From contig JACQAW010000218.1 of NCBI GenBank assembly GCA_016194725.1, forward strand, positions 1-14,593: a DNA stretch of 14,593 nucleotides, read 5' to 3'. Made by a program: the position numbers and the translations under genes. Positions 6,443-13,419 of the stretch are shown in pieces. The notes below the pieces were generated by a model that saw nothing but the letters and a program-made list of their open reading frames with translations, was not told where the DNA came from and did no database searches. Each line of letters starts with the position of its first letter. Position 1 is the first letter of the stretch. The stretch comes from Deltaproteobacteria bacterium (GTDB taxonomy: Bacteria; Bdellovibrionota; UBA1018; UBA923).

Positions 6443-8629
6443 GTGGATGGGTCGAAAACTACAGACATACCGAATTATGTTATTCGCGTTCGAACTCGCG
6501 ATCAGACGACCCAAACCGTTACGGACAAGCGCGAGTTCGTAATCGGAAGCGCGGCCAAAGCGGATGTTTGCATCGCGTCGAACGCGATCAGCCCGGCCCA
6601 CGTGAAAATCCGCATCGAACGCGACAGCGTCGTTGTCTGCGATCTTGGCAGCGAAAGCGGTACCTTTCTTGGCAATACCAGATTCAGCGCCAATCAGGAG
6701 TATGAGCTCGCACTCGATGGGACGGAGATAGTCTTGGGTGATACTGCCCGCATCGCCTTTGGTCGCATCGCTTACGAACATCAAGGCGGAATTCAGGAGC
6801 TGCAAACTCTGCTCGAAACGAAAACGAGGGCGATCGATCGTCTCCGCGAGGACATTGGGCGGATCGCAGGTGAGAATACCACGGTCGCGCAGATGCTCGC
6901 GATGCTCCATGAGGAGATCGGCGCCGGACGAAAGAACAGTGCTGAATACCTCGCTCGTGCCGAAGATACTCTTGAGCGGATGAAAATCGAAACTCATCGA
7001 ACAGTCATTGAGAAGGAGCAACTCAATGGCGAGCTCGCAGCGGCTCGGGTGCAGTTGGACGCCGAGAAAGTGGGTCTTGAGAACACGATTCGAGAGCAAA
7101 AACATGAAAGTCAAGTCTGGACGGCACTCAAGGCCACGCTCGCAGAGACCAATGCGGCAGTCAGCAGAGTGAATTCGGACTTGGCACGTCTTACCTATGA
7201 CAAAGCTGCAGTTGAGCGAAGTTACGCCGAAGTCGGAGCGCAGCTCTCGTCAGCGAAAGGCGCGCTTGCGGAGACCGAGCACGCGCTGGAAACCGGTCGC
7301 AAAGACCTTGCGTCGCTCAGAGCTGAAATCGCCCAGTGCCACACAGAGCGTGACCAGCTGGTGCCGGCTCTGGAAGAGGCCAAAGCGCTCTCGCGGCGCG
7401 AGTTGGAGATGCATTCCACCGAGGAACGCAAGCGAAAGGCCTTGAATGACGCACAAGCGGCCGAGGCAAAGCAGCGTTCGCTCGCAATCGAAGTATCCAT
7501 CCAGGAAATCGATCTAAGAAGGCTGCAGGCCGAAAAAGAGCTAAGGGCTGTTCAAGAACGAAAGCTCATGCTGGAAACCCAACTCATCTCTGCTGAGGCT
7601 TCAAGCCTGGCCCTGGAAAAGCGCGCAAACGATGCCAAGGCGTCTTTCGAAGACTTTAAGAACGCTGCCTCCGTGCTCGACCGCAAGACGGCGGCGAGAG
7701 AGGCCGAACAGCAGCAATCCAGCGACAAGGCTCGTCTTGAGCATGCGGCGATGACTCAAGAGCTCGCTGATCGAGCGAGAAGAATGGCGGCCGATTTAGC
7801 GGAGTCGCACCATATGGAAATCGATCGCCTGAAAAAGATTGAGGCCGAACGCGAACATGCTCTGCATGCCAAGCTCGACTACATTGTCGCTGATATCACC
7901 ACCTACGTCGTCGAGCTGGGGCAGAAGGCCTCGGTAGAGTTCGAAGAGGAAGGCGTTCGGGCCACTGTTGCTGGCGCGCTAGCCGGCAGGTCGGTGGCAA
8001 GCCTTAACGCCAAAGCTATCGCGCGAACGCGCCGATTCTGGCGGAAAGTCGCCATGTTCAGCTCTGGGCCGGTGGCAATCGCGCTTTTACTTCTGATGGT
8101 GCCCACCCTACCCTCGATTATTGCTAGCCGCATCTTCCGCAGCGTGGCTTCGCATAAGGACGACGGCGGCGTTTTTCTTCAGCAGATACGCGAAAAGGGC
8201 ATGAGATTCCCGACCGAGATGGATCAGAACTACCGCGCCACTTACTCGCAGAATGTCTTGTATCTCGAAGGGTACGTTGAGATGAAGCTTGACGAATCCG
8301 AGCAGCGAAAATGGACGATTGACCTAAACGACTTTATCACTGGCAGGCTCGGCTTGAGTGATCGCATTGTGGTTGATTTCATCGGAGCCGAAGCGGTGCT
8401 TGTGAGGGAACTCACCAAGGCCCGGGAAACGATAGTCGCTCAGTATAAAGATCAGGGAATCGCGCGTATGGTCGAAATCGAGCAGCGTGAAAGAGCTCGC
8501 ATGCTTCAAATCATTGAGACCGGCGAATCCTACGAGAGATTTAGAGCGTTCGAGAAGAGCTATTACGAAGATTACATCAGCCGCCAGCGAGTACCCGCTA
8601 GGATTCCTGCGTCAAAACCGGCCGAGTAA
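6443..8629 (+). CDS. FHA domain, long coiled coil and single-membrane-segment protein
   Basis: The 728-residue protein starts at GTG 6443, with GTGGAG about 10 bases upstream and a 19-base gap from the channel gene, so it is the third gene of the operon. Residues 12-108 form an FHA fold: FVIGS, ISPAH (S50, H53) and DLGSESGTFLGN. FHA domains bind phosphothreonine, but the usual Arg after the first Gly is Ser36 and the usual Asn of the S-x-N-G turn is Ser72, so binding may be weak or lost. Residues ~115-500 are a nearly continuous coiled coil. One membrane helix lies at ~537-561 (PVAIALLLLMVPTLPSIIA), followed by ~165 residues (VLYLEGYVEMKLDES..., RIVVDFIGAEAVL) with no family I know. The topology is probably FHA and coil in the cytoplasm and the C-terminus outside. 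Inferred role: a cytoplasmic effector or adaptor of the stator. Confidence 0.8.
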   Translation: MDGSKTTDIPNYVIRVRTRDQTTQTVTDKREFVIGSAAKADVCIASNAISPAHVKIRIERDSVVVCDLGSESGTFLGNTRFSANQEYELALDGTEIVLGDTARIAFGRIAYEHQGGIQELQTLLETKTRAIDRLREDIGRIAGENTTVAQMLAMLHEEIGAGRKNSAEYLARAEDTLERMKIETHRTVIEKEQLNGELAAARVQLDAEKVGLENTIREQKHESQVWTALKATLAETNAAVSRVNSDLARLTYDKAAVERSYAEVGAQLSSAKGALAETEHALETGRKDLASLRAEIAQCHTERDQLVPALEEAKALSRRELEMHSTEERKRKALNDAQAAEAKQRSLAIEVSIQEIDLRRLQAEKELRAVQERKLMLETQLISAEASSLALEKRANDAKASFEDFKNAASVLDRKTAAREAEQQQSSDKARLEHAAMTQELADRARRMAADLAESHHMEIDRLKKIEAEREHALHAKLDYIVADITTYVVELGQKASVEFEEEGVRATVAGALAGRSVASLNAKAIARTRRFWRKVAMFSSGPVAIALLLLMVPTLPSIIASRIFRSVASHKDDGGVFLQQIREKGMRFPTEMDQNYRATYSQNVLYLEGYVEMKLDESEQRKWTIDLNDFITGRLGLSDRIVVDFIGAEAVLVRELTKARETIVAQYKDQGIARMVEIEQRERARMLQIIETGESYERFRAFEKSYYEDYISRQRVPARIPASKPAE

Positions 8630-8704
8630 GCTAGGGACGTGCTGGATTCTCACGGCTGCAAGTCTCGGCGCCGATCGGCATGGCGCAGATGCGCGTTGGC
8701 TTGA

Positions 8705-8839
8705 ATCCCAATCAGCCGCTATGAAAACGCGGAGTACGATCGCTACGAAGTGCGTACGCTGCGGAAAATCGCCGAAGCTTGCGGCGGTAAGCTGCAACTC
8801 GTTTTTCGGTCTGCCTCAGATGAGGACTGGGCTGCCTAG
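8705..8839 (+). pseudogene. 3' fragment of an XRE/HigA-like antitoxin gene
   Basis: After an in-frame TGA (8702-8704) the frame encodes 44 residues: SRYENAEYDRYEVRTLRKIA, EACGGKLQLVFRS, then ASDEDWAA and TAG at 8837-8839. 'ISRYE' plus 'TLRKIAEACGGKLQLVF' is the typical end of the helix-turn-helix and the C-terminal strand of HigA-type XRE antitoxins. The N-terminal half of the helix-turn-helix is missing. Weak continuity (MAQMRVGLNPNQP at 8681-8719 in another frame) suggests a short indel. A matching toxin gene is not seen. Function presumably lost. Confidence 0.55.
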
Positions 8840-9024
8840 GAATATATAAGGAGTTGAACCTGCAGATGGCATTGCCGATAGAAAATTGTAGGCCCCGTAG
8901 GGTTCGCCAATCCTGTTTTGGCCATTGCAGCAGCAGCGACGCGCGTTTTTCCCGCTCCCGTCGGCAGTACGATCGTGCCGCGCCGATCGACCGAACGCCC
9001 CTCGACAGAGGGACAAAATTGCCA
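8836..9024 (-). pseudogene. Fragment of a superfamily 2 helicase around the Walker A motif
   Basis: Between a TAA (9027-9025) and a TAG (8838-8836), the minus strand encodes 62 residues containing RRGTIVLPTGAGKTRVAAAA. LPTGAGKT is motif I (Walker A) of SF2 helicases and type III restriction-like ATPases. The Arg-Gly residues before it and the TGPTIF strand after it agree with motif Ia, and HLQVQLL looks like the following helix. No start codon, no DEAD/DEAH box and no further motifs remain, so it is a gene relic. Helicases of this kind are frequent parts of restriction and defence systems. Confidence 0.55.
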
Positions 9025-9042
9025 TTACTTAATTATAACATA

Positions 9043-9397
9043 TTATAAAATAACATAAATTACAAAAAAATTGCCCATAGGACCAATCAAAAAAGGGCGA
9101 GATGAAAAGATGCTCGAAGCGTTGGGTGAGACAGTTAAACATGGAGTCTTAAAGAATTTGAAAAACTCGTTGGCCTCCTCGTAATCCTTCAAAAACTCCT
9201 CTTTTCCAGCAACATCTGACGGCCAAGATCGATCTACCGGAGTAAATGCGGCCCGTACATTACCCGACCGAATTCCGACTGCACTCGGAATAAAATAAAT
9301 TATGATCTGCGGACCTCCCCTGAAAATACCAAGAAGGCAATCGTGTTCGGTGTAATGCCCGAGGCCACCAATCAGATCAAAGCGGCACTCGAATCAC
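9043..9397 (-). pseudogene. Start-less coding remnant of unknown family
   Basis: The minus-strand frame is open from 9397 (TGA just upstream at 9400-9398) to TAA at 9045-9043. Its coding-like part begins near 9345 and reads HDCLLGIFRGGPQIIIYFIP, SAVGIRSGNVRAAFTPVDRS, WPSDVAGKEEFLKDYEEANE, FFKFFKTPCLTVSPN and so on. No ATG or GTG start exists in the good part. The upstream end collides with the start of the plus-strand HD-GYP gene, suggesting a rearrangement junction near 9340. The end passes into AT-rich sequence. I do not recognise the family. Confidence 0.4.
9272..9306 (+). promoter_or_regulatory. Inverted repeat and -10-like element upstream of the HD-GYP operon
   Basis: ATTCCGA (9272-9278) and TCGGAAT (9285-9291) form a perfect 7-base inverted repeat with a 6-base spacer. 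TATGAT (9301-9306), a good -10 hexamer, follows 9 bases later, but the -35 region is poor (only a weak match inside the repeat). This fits an activator-dependent promoter whose operator replaces the -35 element. The predicted transcript would begin about 30 bases before GTG 9343. Confidence 0.35.
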
Positions 9398-10749
9398 AAA
9401 GCTATGCCGTATCGCTGGCAGGAGATCTGGTTTCAGTGAAAATTCTGATAACTCAGAAGCGTTTCGATCTCGCACTTTGCGCCTTCTCAGGCAAGAGTGC
9501 AGAGGAATCAGATGTACTTATATGGTTGGCGGAAAACAAGGTCAGACCCATTATTGCTGTCGCCGAAATCAGGCCCGATGCCACGACTGCGCACTTTTCG
9601 ATAGCAGATCAGGTGCTGGCGATTCCCTTCACCAAAGATGAATTGATCTCAGCGATTGAGGTTGCATGGGTGTTTCGCGACCTCACGGATCAGAGTGCCT
9701 CGCTTGAACATGAGTACTGCCGCGTTAATATCGATGATTTTGTCTCGGGAAAAACGATTCAATTCGACATCTTCATCCAATTGTCCGAGCAGAAATACGT
9801 AAAAATCGCTCGCGCGGGGGACGAACTTTCACTCGATAGAATCAGGAGCTACAAGAGCAAGGAGGTCGCTCACCTTTATCTACGAAAAGACGATTTTCGT
9901 AAATACGTTAGCTTCAACGTACGCCTGGCATCGGCGGTTGGTGGCAAGGCTACCATCGAAGCACGCAAGCGCATCAGCGTATGCCGCCATACTGCTGAGC
10001 TGGTTCTGGACGGCCTGTACCTCGACGAACTGGATCCCACGGCCTTTGCGGAGGGGAAGATTTTCATCGAATCAACTGTGTCGCTGGTATCCGAGGATCG
10101 TGAGTTATATGGTTTGCTTGAAAGCATTCGGGAACACTCCCGGCCTCTGTACTTTCATGCCATGGCTGTCTCGCTCTATAGCGTGATGGTTGCACGAAGG
10201 CTGGAATGGACGTCGACGCAGAACCTGTTCAAGATAGCCTTGGGCGGCCTGCTTCACGACATTGGAGAAAAGGAACTCGACCCGCGCATCGCAGAACATG
10301 ACCTAGCAAAAATCACTTCCGATGAGCGGAAGATACTTGAAACTCACTGTACGCGTGGACTCGCGATTCTGACAGAAATTCGTTCCATTTCAGACGACGT
10401 GCTGCAAATCGTGGTGCACCATCATGAAAATGGCACCGGCTCTGGCTATCCCTCACGCCTGCGCAGCCCTCAGATTCACCCCCTAGCCCGGGTGGTCGGA
10501 GTTGTGGATCGCTTCTGCAAGCTCATGTACACGGGGGAAGTTGGGTCGGGATATTCACTCAAGGCAGCCATCGAAGAGCTTATGAGCGGTGAAGGCGGCA
10601 TTGAACCGGACTCAGACCCGAATGGCTGTATAGCCATTCTTGGGCTCATGCGGCTGTTCAGGATACCGCCTCCGGAGCATTTCGTAGAGCTGCACCAACG
10701 AACGATGGCCAACTCGCCAAATCACCAGAGGGCCACCGATCCAAAATGA
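9343..10749 (+). CDS. HD-GYP domain protein with degenerate receiver domain
   Basis: The 468-residue protein has three parts. Residues 1-115 are a receiver-like fold lacking the acidic pair, the phospho-acceptor Asp and the Lys (AIPFTKDEL where the paralogue has SKPFKKDEL), so it should not be phosphorylated. Residues ~125-200 form a middle domain (YCRVNIDDFVSGKTI ... KYVKIARAG) shared with the next gene. Residues ~260-400 form an HD-GYP domain with H305-D306 (LLHDIGEKEL), HCTRG, H360-H361-E362 and G368-Y369-P370 in GTGSGYP. HD-GYP enzymes hydrolyse c-di-GMP to pGpG/GMP, and most metal ligands are visible. GTG 9343 has AAGAAGG 6 bases upstream; ATG 9355 is an alternative. The stop overlaps the next start (ATGA), implying an operon and coupled translation. 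Confidence 0.8.
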   Translation: MFGVMPEATNQIKAALESQSYAVSLAGDLVSVKILITQKRFDLALCAFSGKSAEESDVLIWLAENKVRPIIAVAEIRPDATTAHFSIADQVLAIPFTKDELISAIEVAWVFRDLTDQSASLEHEYCRVNIDDFVSGKTIQFDIFIQLSEQKYVKIARAGDELSLDRIRSYKSKEVAHLYLRKDDFRKYVSFNVRLASAVGGKATIEARKRISVCRHTAELVLDGLYLDELDPTAFAEGKIFIESTVSLVSEDRELYGLLESIREHSRPLYFHAMAVSLYSVMVARRLEWTSTQNLFKIALGGLLHDIGEKELDPRIAEHDLAKITSDERKILETHCTRGLAILTEIRSISDDVLQIVVHHHENGTGSGYPSRLRSPQIHPLARVVGVVDRFCKLMYTGEVGSGYSLKAAIEELMSGEGGIEPDSDPNGCIAILGLMRLFRIPPPEHFVELHQRTMANSPNHQRATDPK

Positions 10750-12170
10750 AAACGCCTGACATCGAATCGACATCGCCCACCAAACGAATTCTTGTCGTGG
10801 ATGATGAAGAAGGCATCCGCATCACCTTGAAGGCATGCCTCGAAGGCTCCGGCTACGAGGTGCTGCTTGCGACGAGTGGGAGAGTCGCGCAACAGATGCT
10901 GGGGTGCGAGAAAGTTGATGCGGTCATTTCGGATGTCAAAATGCCTGATATGAATGGAATTGAGCTTACCCATTTCATAAAGAGACATCTACCCGAGGTC
11001 ACTATTATTCTCATGACAGGTTTCTCCGAGTATATCGATGCCCAAGAAGCATACGATATCGGCGCCGATGAATTCATCTCAAAGCCGTTTAAGAAAGACG
11101 AGCTCCTTGAAATACTGAACATCTGCCTCAAATCAACTGTGCTAAAAGAAATTCCTCCAACCGTTTTCGCTGAGCAATACTGCAAGCTCTCGATAGACGA
11201 TTTCACGTCCGGGCGTACGATCCCAAGCGACATGTACATCAGGCTCTCAGCGGAAAAATACGTGAAAATCGCCCATGCGGGCGAAGCCCTCCCTGCGGAT
11301 CGGATCGCCAGCTACAAAGCCAAGAATATCCGTCATTTTTACATGCTCAAAGAGGATTTCTGCAAGTATGTCGGGTTCACCCTCACTATCGCGCGGGCTC
11401 TCAAAACCTCAAGCAAGATCAGCCGAGTAAAAAAACTCGCCTTTCTCAAACACACAACTGAAATCATTTTAGAGCAAGTATACCTAAGCGGGATCGATGA
11501 AGACTCGTTCATGAACGCGCGAAGCGTGGTCGAAACCACGACCGACCTATTGAGCGCCGATGCTGACGCAGTGGGCCTGCTACGCATGCTCGACTCCCAT
11601 GCGGACTTCCTCTATGCGCACAGTCTCGGCGTGAGCATGTATGGGACGATGATCGCAAAACAGCTTCACTGGACGTCACCACCAACAATCTTTAAGGTAG
11701 CAGTGGGTGGGCTGATGCACGATATTGAAAAAAAAGAAATTGATCGCCTAATCCTCGAAAAAGCTAGAAAAGACCTGAGCCACGATGAACTGAAGCTCCT
11801 TGAAAGCCATCCGACCCGGGGACTGGAGATTTTGGGCGAAATTCGCTCGATCCCAAGTGACGTCCTCCAGATCGCCATGCAACACCATGAGAACTGCATG
11901 GGCCAAGGGTATCCCGCAGGTCTCAAACGCCAGCATATCCATCCCCTTGCGCGAGTCATCGCGGTCGCAAACGAGTTCTGCGGACACGCCCTACGGTCGC
12001 CTTCGAATCATACGGTCATGGCGCCCATCGAGGCAATCAATCGGATGATCAATCTGCATTCCGAGCTTCTCGATGCAGGCATCATGGCGGCACTGCTGAT
12101 GCTTTTTAAGATCGACCTGCCCGAGCATCTGGCCGAAGCCTATCGAAAGCTCTCACCCTCAGCTCCTTGA
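10746..12170 (+). CDS. Response regulator with receiver and HD-GYP domain
   Basis: This 474-residue paralogue of the preceding protein has a canonical receiver: acidic pair D19-D20, phospho-acceptor D63 (SDVKMPDMNG), T91 and K113 in SKPFKK. The shared middle domain (YCKLSIDDFTSGRTI ... EKYVKIAHAG) spans about residues 140-215. The HD-GYP domain carries H325-D326 (GLMHDIEKKE, with Glu where HDIG has Gly), HPTRG, H380-H381-E382 and G388-Y389-P390 (MGQGYPAGL). The later Asp of the family's 'D-x-F' segment is Asn (VANEFC). It is probably a phosphorylation-controlled c-di-GMP phosphodiesterase, though the substitutions could lower activity. No histidine kinase is encoded in the window. No clear terminator follows; 12171-12244 shows nothing I can name. 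Confidence 0.85.
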   Translation: MKTPDIESTSPTKRILVVDDEEGIRITLKACLEGSGYEVLLATSGRVAQQMLGCEKVDAVISDVKMPDMNGIELTHFIKRHLPEVTIILMTGFSEYIDAQEAYDIGADEFISKPFKKDELLEILNICLKSTVLKEIPPTVFAEQYCKLSIDDFTSGRTIPSDMYIRLSAEKYVKIAHAGEALPADRIASYKAKNIRHFYMLKEDFCKYVGFTLTIARALKTSSKISRVKKLAFLKHTTEIILEQVYLSGIDEDSFMNARSVVETTTDLLSADADAVGLLRMLDSHADFLYAHSLGVSMYGTMIAKQLHWTSPPTIFKVAVGGLMHDIEKKEIDRLILEKARKDLSHDELKLLESHPTRGLEILGEIRSIPSDVLQIAMQHHENCMGQGYPAGLKRQHIHPLARVIAVANEFCGHALRSPSNHTVMAPIEAINRMINLHSELLDAGIMAALLMLFKIDLPEHLAEAYRKLSPSAP

Positions 12171-12244
12171 GGACGGCAATACGCTAGTCCCGAGGCTCCG
12201 TTAACCAGCAACGATCCGCGATTAACGAGTAGCTCTAGAGTGGA

Positions 12245-12420
12245 TTAAGCAGCCAAGTCCACCTCAAACCCGCTGTATTTGGCGATCGGCTTGACGGCAG
12301 CTCGCTTGCCAGTGGATTTCAGTTCGAGAAGACCAACCTCGGCCAGCATTTTCACATCGGAGTGGACGTTTTTAAAGTCACGCCTCTCGGCATCATGAAG
12401 CTGATTAGTTAAAAGTCGGC
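12245..12420 (-). pseudogene. C-terminal fragment of a winged-helix regulator (TumA/HVO_A0114-like antitoxin)
   Basis: The last ~57 residues of a frame ending in TAA (12247-12245) read LHDAERRDFKNVHSDVKMLA, EVGLLELKSTGKRAAVKPIA and KYSGFEVDLAA. 'RDFKNVHSDVK-L-E-GL' is the recognition helix and wing start of HVO_A0114-type winged-helix proteins, often the antitoxin partner of TumE toxins. The first helices of the domain are missing, and the frame upstream (to a TTG at 12469) is the shadow of the lipoprotein gene. It is therefore a 5'-truncated relic abutting the stop of the lipoprotein gene. No toxin gene is nearby. Confidence 0.5.
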
Positions 12421-13283
12421 AGTGCCTTCTGGTTAATTGCCGCTTCCAGCAGTGTCCAAGCGAGATCAAAATCAGTTCCGTCGCTATCGACTAAACTAAA
12501 ATAGCGCCGTGTAGACTGTGGCGCCCCCGGATGTACCCCTGAAAGAATCAGGAAGCCATTCCCCGACCACATTTGCGATATTGCGGCATCGCCGGTCGGA
12601 TACTTTGCGATCACCATGTTGTGTCCACTTGGAGTTATTGGTCCCCCATACCAGACAAGGTCGCGCTTGCTCCCATCAGGAAAGCTCTCCATCGTCATAC
12701 TGATGTCCGTCTTACCAGCTCGCTCAAGTTGCTGCTCCAGATAGTACATATCGAGCAGCGGGGTATCCACGATGCCGATCGTATAGGATGCATTGTGTTC
12801 GGCAGGCGCAGCAGCAATGAAAGCACCGGCACAAAATCCGATCCAACTCACGCCGCGCTCTTGAACGGCACGCCTGAGATTGTCCTTTGTAGTGGCACTA
12901 AGGCTATTTGCCTGTTTAAGAGCGATGCCACCAGGCCATACAATCGCACCAAACTGAGAGAGGTCGTCGACCGACATTTCATTGAGTTCTGCAGAACTCA
13001 CTTCACGGTAGGTCGCCCCATGCGACGACAAAATACTTTCCAATGATGAGGGCTCTGGCGACCACGTTCCGGTACCATTGAAGACGAGGGCATCCGTCGT
13101 GAACTTGCGGCTTCCCTGCAGAATCGAAGTTGGGCCGGCCATGAGACCATAATTATTTCCAGAACCTGAAGCCCTGGAGTCACCCTCGCTACTTTTAGGA
13201 GCACACGACGTAAGCGTTGCGGCTATGCCGATAAATACAAAAATAAAAAAATACGGATGCCTTAGATTAACTTTGCCTTCCAT
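12405..13283 (-). CDS. Lipoprotein with BPL_N/class I glutamine-amidotransferase-like domain
   Basis: The 292-residue protein starts at ATG 13283, preceded by GGAGGA at 6 bases; an upstream in-frame ATG (13322) has no such site. The N-terminus is a lipoprotein signal (basic MEGKVNLRH, hydrophobic FFIFVFIGIAATL, lipobox LTSC with lipidated Cys27). The mature part contains an ALVFNGTGTW strand, GAIVWPGGIALKQANSLS and a WIGFCAGAFIAA nucleophile-elbow motif. This matches the 'biotin-protein ligase N-terminal' domain (PF09825), a flavodoxin-like relative of class I glutamine amidotransferases with Cys in GFCAGA. Members outside biotin ligase have unknown substrates. A late segment GVHPGAPQSTRRYF may hold further active-site residues. 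It stands alone on its strand with a terminator upstream. Confidence 0.75.
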   Translation of the reverse strand: MEGKVNLRHPYFFIFVFIGIAATLTSCAPKSSEGDSRASGSGNNYGLMAGPTSILQGSRKFTTDALVFNGTGTWSPEPSSLESILSSHGATYREVSSAELNEMSVDDLSQFGAIVWPGGIALKQANSLSATTKDNLRRAVQERGVSWIGFCAGAFIAAAPAEHNASYTIGIVDTPLLDMYYLEQQLERAGKTDISMTMESFPDGSKRDLVWYGGPITPSGHNMVIAKYPTGDAAISQMWSGNGFLILSGVHPGAPQSTRRYFSLVDSDGTDFDLAWTLLEAAINQKALPTFN

Positions 13284-13320
13284 TGCAGTTCCTCCGCGTG
13301 ACAGGGAAAGAGAACGAATC

Positions 13321-13348
13321 ATCCTAGCTAGTGACCGATTTCGCGCAA
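13321..13348 (-). promoter_or_regulatory. Possible promoter of the lipoprotein gene
   Basis: On the minus strand TTGCGC (13348-13343) and TAGGAT (13326-13321) are separated by 16 bases, about 40 bases before ATG 13283 and immediately after the terminator of the preceding gene. The -10 is good and the -35 is only half matched. Confidence 0.35.
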
Positions 13349-13350
13349 TG

Positions 13351-13390
13351 AAAAAAAAGAATGCGCTGCGGGACTTTCCCGCAGCGCATT
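13351..13390 (-). terminator. Rho-independent terminator (perfect 13-bp stem, 8-T tail)
   Basis: The arms 13360-13372 and 13378-13390 (AATGCGCTGCGGG and its exact complement) form a 13-bp GC-rich stem with a 5-base loop. On the minus strand the stem is followed after one base by eight T. It ends the transcript of the ribbon-helix-helix gene 30 bases upstream and insulates the lipoprotein gene. Confidence 0.9.
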
Positions 13391-13419
13391 GCTAAATGCT
13401 CCGGGTGAATAATCTGGAG

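Noticed and set aside
6194..7114. 306-residue minus-strand ORF
   Set aside because: It is the antisense shadow of the channel and FHA genes, whose recognised domains settle the strand.
3793..8629. A complete known Zorya system
   Set aside because: The stator pair fits in principle, but gene order differs, the channel protein lacks the very long ZorA tail, and no ZorC/ZorD/ZorE-like gene is intact nearby. The helicase relic is too short to call ZorD.
8487..8849. 120-residue plus-strand ORF overlapping the FHA gene end
   Set aside because: Most of it lies out of frame inside the FHA gene or the antitoxin relic, and its residues show no protein-like pattern.
8816..9025. 69-residue minus-strand ORF
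   Set aside because: It is the neighbouring frame of the helicase relic; the meaningful residues (LPTGAGKT) are in the frame 8836-9024.
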